Source: DAIDKA01 sp963708865 (GTDB lineage Bacteria > Pseudomonadota > Gammaproteobacteria > Steroidobacterales > Steroidobacteraceae). Taken from it: DNA of 64,000 nt. The DNA lies in the NCBI GenBank assembly GCA_963708865.1, contig CAVPUC010000008.1, positions 620,001 through 684,000 on the forward strand, read 5' to 3'. Below are positions 44,921 through 53,731 of this stretch, in pieces. The position numbers and the translations under genes were made by a program. Within the stretch, counting starts at the first letter, position 1. Every line of letters begins with the position of its first letter. The notes under the pieces are model-generated. The model was given only the letters and a program-made list of their open reading frames with translations. It was not told the origin of the DNA and ran no database searches.

Positions 44921-45250
44921 CTAGATGGGCATGCAGCTGGCATCGAGAATGCGGGTCTCGCTGACTCTTTTGGCGTACGTCTTGGTGCACACAGCGACCT
45001 TGTCACTCCCGGCCGGCACATCCGCCTCACAGGCGTCATTGCTGGTGCCGGCACCTGTGAGCGTGACCTCCCAGGCGTAATGGCAATGGTAGTTCGTCTT
45101 GTCTCCCGCCGCAGATGTCGCCACGACGTTGACAATTCTTGCATTCTTGGTGTCCGGCTCTATGGTCGTCTTCGGGATCGCCGCCATGGCCACTTCGGTA
45201 ATGGAAATAACGCACGTCGCCAGGATGAGTCGCTTCGTCATTGTTTTCAC
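44921..45250 (-). CDS. Small secreted protein of unknown function, four cysteines in the mature part
   Basis: The 109-residue product begins VKTMTKRLILATCVISITEVAMA, a signal peptide with cleavage after AMA. The mature part of about 86 residues has four Cys (YHCHYAW, NDACEA, AVCTKT, ASCMPI), which could form two disulfides in the periplasm. GTG 45250 has a strong GGAGGA seven bases upstream; an ATG at 45241 lies inside it. I do not recognise the family. It is convergent with glmS and lies 144 bases downstream of nothing but spacer towards pntB. Confidence 0.6.
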   Translation of the reverse strand: MKTMTKRLILATCVISITEVAMAAIPKTTIEPDTKNARIVNVVATSAAGDKTNYHCHYAWEVTLTGAGTSNDACEADVPAGSDKVAVCTKTYAKRVSETRILDASCMPI

Positions 45251-45394
45251 TTCATGTCCTCCCAGGTGGATGGGTTGCAGTACGACAATTCGCCAGATAA
45301 CGCATGCCACGCATATTACAACTAATCGGCGCAAGGTCACTGGCGTGATCCGACCGGGACATTGTGCGACGCACACACATTGGCAGCCGCTCTT

Positions 45395-46777
45395 TTACAC
45401 CGACTTGACCGCACTGATGAGCGCGGCAACGGCACTTTGGCCGTCACCGTACAGCATGCGGGTGTGGTCCAGATAGAACAGGGCGTTCTCGATGCCGGAG
45501 AACCCGGCTCCTTGACCGCGCTTGATGACAATGACATTCCTGGCCTTGTCGGCATTGAGAATCGGCATGCCGTAGATCGGACTTGACTTGTCATGGCGGG
45601 CCACCGGGTTGACCACATCGTTGGCGCCGATGATCAGAACGGCATCGGCCGTTTCGAACTCACCGTTGATCTCATCCAGATCGGCGATCAGATCGTAGGG
45701 CACACCGGCTTCGGCGAGCAGAACGTTCATGTGGCCCGGCATGCGCCCGGCCACGGGGTGAATCGCAAATCGCACGGTTACGCCACGGTCCATGAGAAGC
45801 TGCGACAGCTCCCACACCTTGTGCTGCGCCTGGGCCACCGCCATGCCGTAGCCGGGAACGATGATCACCTTCTGCGCGAAGGCCAGCATGACGCCCGCAT
45901 CGGCGGCCTCGATGGGTTTGAGGCTACCGTGGACCGTGCCGGCGGCGGCGCTGGCGGTGTCACCGAAGCCGGAGAAGAGCACATTGCCCAGCGAGCGGTT
46001 CATGGCCTTGGCCATCAGCTGGGTGAGCAGCGTGCCGGCAGACCCGACCACGGTACCGGCGATGATCATCGCGGCATTGCCGAGCACGAAGCCTTCGAAG
46101 GCCACGGCGAGGCCGGTGAGCGCGTTGTAGAGGGAGATCACCACCGGCATGTCGGCGCCGCCGATCGGCAGCGTCATCAGAACGCCCAGCAGCAGCGACA
46201 CCAGGAACATGGCGCTCACCACCGGCGAACTGGCATTGAAGCCGCCGCCGATCAGTGTGCCGAGCAGCAGCGCCACGGCCAGCACCAGCAGATTGAAGAG
46301 CTGCTGGCCGGCAAAGCGATAGGAGCGACTGATGAGACCCTGGAGCTTGCCGAAGGCAATCAGGCTGCCGCTGAAGGAGATCGAGCCGATCAGGCCACCG
46401 ATCACCGCCAGGGCGGCTTCGGCGCCGGTACTTCGGCCACGATACAGCTCCACCGCCGCAATCGCCGCCGCCGCACCTCCGCCCATGCCGTTGTACAGCG
46501 CGATCATCTGCGGCACATCGGTCATGGCCACGCGCCGGCCGCTCACCCACGCGAAGCCCCCGCCGACAGCCATGGCCACCAGGATCCACGGATAGTTCGT
46601 CATGCCCGGATAGCACAGCGTCGCGAGCGTCGCCACGAGCATGCCAGCGCCGGCCCAAAGAATGCCGCTGCGCGCCGTGCGCGGCGAACTCATGCGCTTC
46701 AGGCCCATGATGAAAAGGAACGCGGTGAGCAGATAGCTCGCCTGGATCAGCGCCGCGGCGCTGAACTGCCACGCCAT
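45395..46777 (-). CDS. pntB: NAD(P) transhydrogenase subunit beta
   Basis: The 460-residue product has about nine membrane helices and a C-terminal NADP(H)-binding domain with IIVPGYGMAVAQAQHKVWEL, FAIHPVAGRMPGHMNVLLAEA, VLIIGANDVVNPVA and VIVIKRGQGAGFSGIEN. It couples proton entry to hydride transfer from NADH to NADP+. It overlaps pntAB by one base. The split into three genes (alpha-1, alpha-2, beta) is the Rhodospirillum-type arrangement rather than the fused E. coli alpha. Confidence 0.96.
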   Translation of the reverse strand: MAWQFSAAALIQASYLLTAFLFIMGLKRMSSPRTARSGILWAGAGMLVATLATLCYPGMTNYPWILVAMAVGGGFAWVSGRRVAMTDVPQMIALYNGMGGGAAAAIAAVELYRGRSTGAEAALAVIGGLIGSISFSGSLIAFGKLQGLISRSYRFAGQQLFNLLVLAVALLLGTLIGGGFNASSPVVSAMFLVSLLLGVLMTLPIGGADMPVVISLYNALTGLAVAFEGFVLGNAAMIIAGTVVGSAGTLLTQLMAKAMNRSLGNVLFSGFGDTASAAAGTVHGSLKPIEAADAGVMLAFAQKVIIVPGYGMAVAQAQHKVWELSQLLMDRGVTVRFAIHPVAGRMPGHMNVLLAEAGVPYDLIADLDEINGEFETADAVLIIGANDVVNPVARHDKSSPIYGMPILNADKARNVIVIKRGQGAGFSGIENALFYLDHTRMLYGDGQSAVAALISAVKSV

Positions 46778-47082
46778 CAGGGCGTCTCCTTGGGAGCACC
46801 CGGGCGACCGCTGGCCTTGAACATTTCGAGCATCCGCTCGGTGACGGCATAACCACCCACGGTATTGCCGGCAGCCAGCATCACACCGACGAAGCCGATG
46901 ATCTTCTCAGGCAGGGTGGTCGCCGATCCCAGCGCGACCATTGCCCCCACCAGCACGATGCCGTGCACGAAATTCGAGCCGGACATCAGCGGCGTATGCA
47001 GGATGACCGGAACGCGCGCGATCACCTCGTAGCCGGTGAATGCCGCTAGCATGAGAATGTACAAAGCGATGATCCCGGTCAT
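46777..47082 (-). CDS. pntAB: NAD(P) transhydrogenase subunit alpha part 2 (membrane)
   Basis: The 101-residue product has three membrane helices and the family pattern LAAFTGYEVIARVPVILHTPLMSGSNFVHGIVLVGA, then a final amphipathic tail. It is the separate membrane piece of the alpha subunit that completes the proton channel with PntB. It overlaps the pntAA stop by four bases. Confidence 0.94.
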   Translation of the reverse strand: MTGIIALYILMLAAFTGYEVIARVPVILHTPLMSGSNFVHGIVLVGAMVALGSATTLPEKIIGFVGVMLAAGNTVGGYAVTERMLEMFKASGRPGAPKETP

Positions 47083-48207
47083 GTTCCCTCCACGAGTTGG
47101 CGCGTAGGTTCGTGCTGGATGGCGCCGGCGTGAGTCAGGCAGGAGTGCGCGAAGACCTCATCCTGCCAGTCGATGGCCAGATTGCCGCTCGGGTCGATGG
47201 CGGGCTTGAGGAAATTGAAGATGTTTCGCGCATACATCTCACTGGCGTGATACGCCAGCTGCGCGGGCAGGTTCACCGGACCTATGATCTTCACCGCACC
47301 GTGCAGCACGGTCTGCCCGACGCGCGTGAGTTCGCAGTTGCCGCCGGACTCGGCGGCGAGGTCCACGATCACGGCACCCGGTTTCATGCGCTCCACGGCC
47401 GCGCGGCTGATGAGGCGCGGCGCTTCGCGGCCAGGGATCGCGGCGGTAGTGATCACGGCATCGGCCACGGCGATGCGCGAGTCCAGGACTTCTTGCTGCT
47501 TGCGCTCGTTCGTCCTGCGTGAGTTCGCGCGCATAGCCGCCGGCGCCGTCTGCGGATACGCCGGTTTCCACGAACTTCGCGCCGAGTGACTTCACCTGCT
47601 CGCGGGTGGCATGGCGCACGTCGTAAGCCTCGACCACGGCGCCGAGCCGTTTGGCGGTGGCGATGGCCTGCAGACCCGCCACGCCCGCACCGATGACCAG
47701 CACCTGCGCCGGGCGGATGGTGCCCGCGGCGGTGGTGAGCATGGGCAGAAAGCGATCAAGGGAGTCCGCAGCTATGAGCACGGCTTTGTAGCCGGCGATC
47801 GAGGCCTGCGAGGACAGGGCATCCATGGACTGCGCCCGCGAGATCCGCGGGATCAGTTCCATGGCGAAGGCGGTGATCCGGCCCTCGCGCAGCGCCTTGA
47901 CCTCGGCAAGGTGGGTGTGCGGCTGCATGAAGCCCACCACCACTGCGCCCGGCTTGAGCGCCTCGATCAGCGCCACGGTCGGCGGCTGTACCGTGAGGAG
48001 CACGTCGGCCTGGGCCAATACGGTTGCGGCAGTGGCCCATTCCACGTTGCGGTAACTTGCGTCCGCAAACTGCGCACTGACTCCGGCGCCATGCTCGAGC
48101 AGGATTCGCACCTGCGCATGGACGAACTTGTCAGCGGTCTCTGGGACCACACTGACGCGCATTTCCGCTGGCGCGCGCTCTTTCAGCGCACCCATAATCA
48201 CCGACAT
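47079..48207 (-). pseudogene. pntAA: NAD(P) transhydrogenase subunit alpha part 1 (NAD-binding), frameshifted near 47505-47515
   Basis: The soluble NAD-binding subunit, about 375 residues after repair. From ATG 48207 (AGAGGGA just upstream) it reads ERAPAEMRVSVVPETADKFV, VGFMQPHT and VLVIGAGVAGLQAIATAKRLGAVVEAYDVR. After GYARELTQDE the frame breaks. ADAVITTAAIPGREAPRLI, GAVIVDLAAESGGN and the C-terminus lie one frame over. The plus strand has a tandem TCGTTCGT at 47506-47513. Either a 4-base duplication or one gained base would cause this. The intact flanks of pntAB and pntB argue that the gene is functional in life. Confidence 0.87.
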
Positions 48208-48328
48208 AGCGTTCCCTCTTGAGCGCCCCCGGGGGCGCGCCATCGCGAAGGCAGGGCATCGCGATCAGTCCAAGAAAGTGCCGTAAACGGCCGTTGTTTT
48301 CGCCTATCCTAGCATGCGCGAGCAGCGT

Positions 48329-49831
48329 TCAACGTTTAAGCCAGGCGCGCATGACATGGTCCAGTGCATCGTTGCCGCTCGGGAGCAGCGTGGGATCCAG
48401 GGATGGTCCGGCCTCGAGCAGCAACTGCAGCGTCCGCACGTGATCCTGAGGGTGCCCGGTCGTCCAGCCATTGACTGACCCGTAGAGGCAGGTAACCAGG
48501 GGCGTTGCACCGAACTCATTCTGTTGCGTGAGCGGCGGCTCGGGATCCAGTGACAGCAGCGTCTGCACCAGGTCGGCGTAGCCGTGAAAGCTTGCACGGT
48601 CCAAGGGTGTCGAGCCATGGGCCCCGGTAACATGCGGATTGAATCCCACCTCAAGCATCAGGCGCAGACTTTGCGGCCGATACCACCAGGCCGCCATCGT
48701 CAGCAAGACGTGAAGACGCGGGTCCAGTTCGCGCAGCGCGTCGGGCCGCTCGGCGAGCTCGCGCTGCAGCCGCTCGCGCTCGCCGCACCATAGCGCATCG
48801 ATCAGACGGAACGGCGGCGAGAGACTTGCGAGCAGCAGCTCGAGAATCTCACCCGGCGCGAACTTGCGGGCCACATCAGCGGGCGTGAGATCGAATCCCA
48901 AGGTCCAGCTGTAGATGTGCATGCCGGGCCCGCTGTAGGGCGGAACGTTCACCCGCGCCTCGGCGCATCGGGGATCCTCGCTCAGGCATTTTTCCACCAG
49001 CGCGCGGTCGCCTAGCCGGGCGGCGGCATAGATATCGGCGCGCGCGCCGCGCGCAATCAGCAGCCGCGCGATGCGTTCATCGCCAATCAGGTATTGCAGC
49101 GCAGTGGAGGCATGGTCGGTGTCGCGCGCTTCAAGATCGGCTCCGCTATCCACGAGCAGCTCGGCGATCTCAGGCGTCGCTGCACAATGCAGCACGGTCT
49201 TCCCGTCGCCGCCGCGCTCGTGTACACAGTCGGGTCTTGCCCTGATGAGGGCCCGAAGCTCATCGATCAATCCCAGCCCGGCCGCGGCCCACGGCGTAAC
49301 CTGCGCCCCGCGTTCGATAAGCGGTCGCGCCTGCTCAAGAGTGAGGTTCCACTCCAGGATGCCGAATCCGCCAGCGGCGAATGCCGAGCGCGCGTTGATG
49401 TCCGCGCCGTGCTCGAGGAGCACATCCACCAGGGCGAGATGATGCTTCGCCTGATGGATGGCCGGTGAGTCGAAGTCGAAGCGCGGTTCATTGATGCGCG
49501 CCCGAACGGCCGGATGGCGGATCAGAAGATCCCGCGCCCGGATGGCATCGCCCTCGCGCACCGCGCTGTCGAATTGTTCAAGCGGCGACTGGGTAAGCGA
49601 CTCGATCTTGTGCTTCATCGCCGCCCAGGTATCAAAACCGTAGCCGCGCGCAATGACCAGCTGCGCCTGATGCAGTTTCAGAGACTCTGGATCGGCATTG
49701 CCCGGGAGGAATGAGCGCACTCGCTCGAGCGCCGCCGGCTCCCCCGCCCAGACTTCGCGCAGCAGCCGTTTGGCGAGCTTCTGCTGATGCTCGAAGCTCG
49801 GTTGCGGCGGAAGCGGTTCCACTTTGACCAT
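48329..49831 (-). CDS. Ankyrin-repeat protein
   Basis: The 500-residue product has no signal or membrane helix. Ankyrin-type repeats run from about residue 85 to the end, with consensus pieces HLALVDVLLEHGADINARS, GKTVLHCAATPEIAELLVDSGADLEARD, STALQYLIGDERIARLLIARGARAD and HGSTPLDRASFHGYADLVQTLL. The first 80 residues are helical and unassigned (RLLREVWAGEPAALERV). Such proteins bind other proteins; the partner is unknown. ATG 49831 lies seven bases after GGAGG; a GTG at 49840 overlaps that site. It stands alone, with 121 bases to pntAA and 203 to the SemiSWEET gene. Confidence 0.85.
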   Translation of the reverse strand: MVKVEPLPPQPSFEHQQKLAKRLLREVWAGEPAALERVRSFLPGNADPESLKLHQAQLVIARGYGFDTWAAMKHKIESLTQSPLEQFDSAVREGDAIRARDLLIRHPAVRARINEPRFDFDSPAIHQAKHHLALVDVLLEHGADINARSAFAAGGFGILEWNLTLEQARPLIERGAQVTPWAAAGLGLIDELRALIRARPDCVHERGGDGKTVLHCAATPEIAELLVDSGADLEARDTDHASTALQYLIGDERIARLLIARGARADIYAAARLGDRALVEKCLSEDPRCAEARVNVPPYSGPGMHIYSWTLGFDLTPADVARKFAPGEILELLLASLSPPFRLIDALWCGERERLQRELAERPDALRELDPRLHVLLTMAAWWYRPQSLRLMLEVGFNPHVTGAHGSTPLDRASFHGYADLVQTLLSLDPEPPLTQQNEFGATPLVTCLYGSVNGWTTGHPQDHVRTLQLLLEAGPSLDPTLLPSGNDALDHVMRAWLKR

Positions 49832-50034
49832 GACGAACACCTCCTTTCACGAGCAGGCCCCCGGTCCGCGTTGCATGGGGCAAAAGAGGTTCGTCTTCAG
49901 GATCGCCGGTAAGCGCTCAAGAGCAGGCGGGAGATTCCCTTTCCGCGGACACGGTGCGCCCTGCCGACGCAAGCGCAAGGATATTGTAGCCCTGCTGAGT
50001 TTGTCAAAGAGAGCGGCCGCGATCATGCTGTCGC

Positions 50035-50310
50035 ATGCATCGAAATCTGATCGACGTGCTCGGCTTTTGCGCCGGCGTCCTGACCACGTGCGCCTTCATC
50101 CCTCAGGTATGGCACTCATGGAGAACCCGTGATTTAGGCGGAATCTCGGCGCGGATGTATGGACTGTTTACCTTGGGAGTCGCACTTTGGTTGATCTATG
50201 GCATCGCCGTCGGTAGCTGGCCAATCGCCGTTGCCAATGCGATCACGCTGCTGCTCGCCGGAGTGGTGCTGTCATTGAAGCTGACCCACAAGGATCACTC
50301 GCACCCCTAG
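50035..50310 (+). CDS. SemiSWEET (PQ-loop) sugar transporter
   Basis: The 91-residue product has three membrane helices, the half-unit of SWEET transporters that works as a dimer. Helix 1 has LGFCAGVLTTCAFIPQVWHSW with the PQ motif, the second reads YGLFTLGVALWLIYGIAVG, and the third ITLLLAGVVLSLKL. SemiSWEETs move mono- or disaccharides by facilitated diffusion. The gene overlaps no neighbour and is two bases from the convergent SnoaL-type gene. Confidence 0.88.
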   Translation: MHRNLIDVLGFCAGVLTTCAFIPQVWHSWRTRDLGGISARMYGLFTLGVALWLIYGIAVGSWPIAVANAITLLLAGVVLSLKLTHKDHSHP

Positions 50311-50312
50311 CG

Positions 50313-50693
50313 TCATTCGACCGGCGCCACCATGTTTGCATCGCGCCAGATCTGCCAGCTGCCGGCGGCCGCCTTGCGCCACACGGTCATCGTCGGGCCG
50401 GCAAACCGCCTCTGCGCCGCGCCCTTGGTCGCCGTGACCTCGATCACCAATTCGACCCGAGTCAGCGCCCAGTTGCCGTTGACGACAAGCTCGCGGATCT
50501 CGGCTGAGGCCTCGAATGCGTAGGGCTTGCCCTGACTGCCGGCGAGAAACTCCCGTTTGCCGAACGGCGGCTGGCCGCGAACGATGAACAACATATCGTC
50601 GTCCAACATCGCGGCCAACGACTGCGAGTCGCCGGCCTTCGAGGCGGCGAGCCAGTTTAGGATGGTTTCGCGGATGACGTGCTCGTCGTTCAC
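50313..50693 (-). CDS. SnoaL-like / DUF4440 (SgcJ-EcaC type) protein
   Basis: The 126-residue NTF2-fold protein begins VNDEHVIRETILNWLAASKAGD, a classic DUF4440 start, and continues LAAMLDDDMLFIVRGQPPFGKREF and WRKAAAGSWQIWRDANM. The cone-shaped fold binds small hydrophobic ligands, but no substrate is evident. GTG 50693 has AGGAG seven bases upstream. A longer frame to 50810 crosses the neighbour's promoter region. Confidence 0.8.
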   Translation of the reverse strand: MNDEHVIRETILNWLAASKAGDSQSLAAMLDDDMLFIVRGQPPFGKREFLAGSQGKPYAFEASAEIRELVVNGNWALTRVELVIEVTATKGAAQRRFAGPTMTVWRKAAAGSWQIWRDANMVAPVE

Positions 50694-50812
50694 TAGCGTC
50701 TCCTTCCTCGCATCGCTTGGTCGTACCGGCCGCAAAAACGCGCCGGCATTATAGATTCTATGAGCGCGTGCAGGGGTTCGGTATATTGGCGGTGCTCGAA
50801 ACGGAGGCAAAG

Positions 50813-51380
50813 GTGGCAGGCACGGAATCGCACGTAACCATCCACATGGCGGCGAGTCTCGACGGCTTCATTGCCCGCAAGGATGGCCGCGTCGATTGGC
50901 TCGAAACCGCCGACAAGTTCGCGGGCGGGGAAACCCTGGACCCGGCGTTCGTTGAGACATTCCTCAAGTCGATTGACTGCTACGTCATGGGATCGCGTAC
51001 CTATGAGACCGCGTTGAATTTCGAGCGCAAGGGGTTCGGCTGGGCCTACGGTGACAAGCCTACTTTTGTGCTCACCACTCGCAGGCTGCCGCGGACCCGC
51101 GATAATGTCGAGTTCTACTCGGGTGATCTGGCGCGGTTGGTGAACGAGCGTCTGCGGCCCGCCTTCCGTTCCATCTGGTTCGCCGGAGGCGGTGTCGTGT
51201 CTGCCGAATGTCTGCGTCGCGGCCTGGCCGATGAAATCTACTACTCGGATACTGCCGGTATTGATCGGTGATGGGATCCGCTTCTTCGAGGGACTTGACC
51301 GGGATGTCGCGCTACATCTCGCGGGCGTCACAGCCTATGAAAGCGGCATGGTCGAACTGCGCTACGCTGTCGTGCGCTGA
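50813..51380 (+). pseudogene. Dihydrofolate reductase-family (RibD C-terminal) protein, frameshifted near 51247
   Basis: The repaired product has about 188 residues. VTIHMAASLDGFIARKDGRVDWLE is the RibD_C start, YVMGSRTYETAL and KPTFVLTTRRLP follow, then SIWFAGGGVVSAECLRRGLADEIYYS. The frame then ends prematurely. The family's last part, ILPVLIGDGIRFFEGL to ELRYAVVR, is in the next frame. Removing one G of GG at 51247-51248 gives EIYYSILPVLIGDG. GTG 50813 has GGAGG five bases upstream. Members reduce pteridine- or pyrimidine-like substrates with NADPH. The 3' end overlaps the convergent VOC gene by 19 bases. Confidence 0.84.
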
Positions 51381-51748
51381 GGTCGGTAGCAGATAAAGTT
51401 GAATTTATTGCCGTCCAGGTCCCGCCAATAGCCCACATAGAGCTGCTCATCGCGAGGCCCCGGATCCCCTGCACTGGTCCCGCCGAGCGCCAAAACCCTG
51501 GCATGCAGCGCATCGACCCGTTCGGCGGTTTCGACATCGAAGGCCACCATCGATCCGTTGCCGACCGTTGCCGGCTGCTGATCAAAGGGTCGGGTGACGA
51601 TAAACATCGGCGTGCCGATGCCCCATCCCCAGGCGACATTCCGCTGCGTTGCATAGACCCGGGTCGCACCCATATCGGCCATCAGCGCATCATAGAAGGC
51701 GACGGCTTCGTCGAACCGGTTGGTCCCGACCATGAGGTAGTTGATCAT
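51362..51748 (-). CDS. VOC-family (glyoxalase/bleomycin-resistance) protein
   Basis: The 128-residue product has two beta-alpha-beta-beta-beta modules. It starts NYLMVGTNRFDEAVAFYDALMADMGA, the common VOC opening, and ends QLYVGYWRDLDGNKFNFICY, with the D.DGNK.. close. A metal-site His is not obvious at the usual first position, since the opening is N-Y-L. Members bind metal and act on small ketones, or bind antibiotics. It is 48 bases downstream of the DUF6644 genes on the same strand. Confidence 0.82.
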   Translation of the reverse strand: MINYLMVGTNRFDEAVAFYDALMADMGATRVYATQRNVAWGWGIGTPMFIVTRPFDQQPATVGNGSMVAFDVETAERVDALHARVLALGGTSAGDPGPRDEQLYVGYWRDLDGNKFNFICYRPQRTTA

Positions 51749-51796
51749 ATCGCCGGGTTGATGCGCCCGCCCTTCACTGCAGTACCTTCAAGCACA

Positions 51797-52441
51797 TCAT
51801 CGGGCACGGATTTCATGATTTCGTTGCCTCGCTAATGAGCCGGCCCGGCCTCGGCGGGGGCTGGCACGGGCGGGGCGCTTGCCGGCCGGGTTGGTCAGGA
51901 AATCATCGAAATTACCCACCGGTGGCGGCGCCTCTTTGGCCTGTGCACCGGTGGTCGTGAAGCCGATGACACGCCCCGAGAAGATGATGCCGACCCACAG
52001 CGCAATCGAGAGCGCCGCGGTGATTTTCCCGATGCTAGGCGCGGACGCCGAGGTGTCCCATGCGGCCGCTTTCTTCCCCGCTGCCAGGTGGAAGATCGCC
52101 ATATTGAGGGCGGCGAGGATCAGCAGCAGCATCTTCACGCGAAAGGCGGTGTTGTGGAAATAGACCCGGGCATTGGTCGTGAACATCAGCGAGCCGGTCA
52201 GTGCTGCGACGCCAAAGGCGCTCCAGGTGATCCGCAGGAGTTCCGCGGACATTCGCGTAAACGGTCGCTGGCGCGATGCCAAGCCGAGCACGCGCAGATC
52301 GACCACCAGGATGGTCCCGAACACGACGCTGAGCGCCATGACGTGTACCGACTCAATGAAGGGAAAGATATAGAGTGAATTGCGGATACTGACCGCCAGG
52401 CCAGTGTCTTCGAGACTCTTCAGCCACACTGAGATGTCCAT
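51797..52441 (-). CDS. DUF6644-type integral membrane protein (copy 1)
   Basis: The 214-residue product has four to five hydrophobic segments (about 24-48, 62-88, 98-118 and 138-160). It starts MDISVWLKSLEDTGLAVSIR, with IESVHVMALSVVFGTILVVDLRVLG, the histidine-bearing helix shared with copy 2. The C-terminal 45 residues are basic and probably cytosolic. It lies eight bases after copy 2. I assign DUF6644 from the shared helix pattern; function is unknown. Confidence 0.7.
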   Translation of the reverse strand: MDISVWLKSLEDTGLAVSIRNSLYIFPFIESVHVMALSVVFGTILVVDLRVLGLASRQRPFTRMSAELLRITWSAFGVAALTGSLMFTTNARVYFHNTAFRVKMLLLILAALNMAIFHLAAGKKAAAWDTSASAPSIGKITAALSIALWVGIIFSGRVIGFTTTGAQAKEAPPPVGNFDDFLTNPAGKRPARASPRRGRAGSLARQRNHEIRAR

Positions 52442-52449
52442 GTGCAGGC

Positions 52450-52971
52450 TTACGCCTTGGTGGCCGGCGACAGATGACCCCAGATGTGGTCATAGGCGAT
52501 CAATCGGCCCAGAACAATGATGCATCCCCACAGCACGACGGTCAGCAGTGCCGCCAGCCGCACCGCGGGACGCCGGACCAGGGTGTGCTCCCAATGCTGA
52601 TCGTTTTTCCGCACCGAAGCCTGAAAGGCCGCGGCAATGATGGCCATGGTTGCCACGCACGCCATCTTCAGCCAGAACGAAAACGTAATGAGCTCGCGTA
52701 CCGGCTCCGCGACGATCAGCAGGCAACCACTCGCCAGCAGCAGCAAAAGCGCCCCCGTCAGCCACGGGCCGAATCGCTGCTGTGTCTCGAGCAGTGATTG
52801 ATCGGTGCCGACCCAGCCGAGCAGGCGCAGTGTGATCATCAGTGCCGATCCCAAGGCAGTCCCGATGCCGACGATATGCAGGGATTGGATGATCGGGAGT
52901 ACCCACGCTTCATGGGTTTGCATGAAGACGCTGGGAAACGTCGCGGACAGCCATTCGGCAAAGTGGTTCAA
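52450..52971 (-). CDS. DUF6644-type integral membrane protein (copy 2)
   Basis: The 173-residue product has four membrane segments. WVLPIIQSLHIVGIGTALGSALMITLRLLGW parallels copy 1, including the His in the first helix pair, and FWLKMACVATMAIIAAAF parallels RVKMLLLILAALNMAIF. The two copies probably form a heteromer. It lies 30 bases after the DUF6152 gene, so DUF6152-DUF6644-DUF6644 form one transcript. Confidence 0.72.
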   Translation of the reverse strand: MNHFAEWLSATFPSVFMQTHEAWVLPIIQSLHIVGIGTALGSALMITLRLLGWVGTDQSLLETQQRFGPWLTGALLLLLASGCLLIVAEPVRELITFSFWLKMACVATMAIIAAAFQASVRKNDQHWEHTLVRRPAVRLAALLTVVLWGCIIVLGRLIAYDHIWGHLSPATKA

Positions 52972-53001
52972 TTCAGGCTGCCCTTGCGCGGACTGTGGCG
53001 A

Positions 53002-53487
53002 TCAGAAGTTCGGCGCGCCGAGAATTTCGTGCCCCGCCACGGTGTCGCAGGTCTGGCCGGGAACCGGGGGCGTCTTCCAAGGGCACTTGGCCACGCCACT
53101 GCTGCCGGCCTTGGAACCAAAATCCGCGCCATCGCGCAGCGGGTTTACTTTGACGCTGATGATGGTGCCGGCCTTCATCGTGTCGGCGGTGATGCCCTGT
53201 TCGGCCACCGCGGCCGCACCGGCCATCTCTATCCCGTAGGCGTGCGGCTTGCCATCCTTGTCCTTTTCGAGCTTGCCGTCGGACCCGATGAGATAGATGT
53301 GGAGTTCGGCGTGATTGGCCTGGGCGACAAACTGGTACACGACGCCGGTCAACACCAGCAGCTTCGTCTGGTCATACATCGCGAACGAATGGTGGGCGAC
53401 AGCGGGTATCGCCATGAGCGCGGTGATCAGGGATGTCGACGCACTCGCTATTTTCCTGGCCAGAGCCGGTCTGCGGTTCAGTTCCAT
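53002..53487 (-). CDS. Secreted DUF6152-type protein, mature N-terminus His-His
   Basis: The 161-residue product has a signal peptide ending IPAVA, directly before HHSFAMYDQTKLLVLTGVV, the family hallmark. The rest is a small beta protein with a QFVAQANHAELHIYLIG segment and two Cys late in the chain (AKCPWK, QTCDT). The predicted mature protein starts with two histidines, which recalls the copper-binding N-terminus of CopC. That parallel is inference. ATG 53487 is preceded by AAGGAT. It is upstream of the two DUF6644 membrane genes. Confidence 0.8.
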   Translation of the reverse strand: MELNRRPALARKIASASTSLITALMAIPAVAHHSFAMYDQTKLLVLTGVVYQFVAQANHAELHIYLIGSDGKLEKDKDGKPHAYGIEMAGAAAVAEQGITADTMKAGTIISVKVNPLRDGADFGSKAGSSGVAKCPWKTPPVPGQTCDTVAGHEILGAPNF

Positions 53488-53731
53488 ATCCTTGTATCCT
53501 AATCCAACCGTCTGCCCAGCGGCGGGTCGAGGCGTCCCCAATGTTGTGCCGTCAACGACGCCCGGGCGGTATCTTGACCGCTACCGACCCCGCGTTCAAC
53601 AGGGCCTTGCGCCGAAGGTGCTTTCGCGATCCGCCAAGGGCCTTTTGGTGGGCTCCTGCACGCCCGCCGGGCTCGCAGTGGCACAATGTCGGCGGGCGCC
53701 CCACGCGCATCGACCCGTCAGGAAATCACGC

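Noticed and set aside
53542..53731. Gap between the DUF6152 and TraB/GumN genes as a hidden gene
   Set aside because: Open frames there are short, Arg/Pro-rich and lack a ribosome site. It is read as a divergent promoter region.
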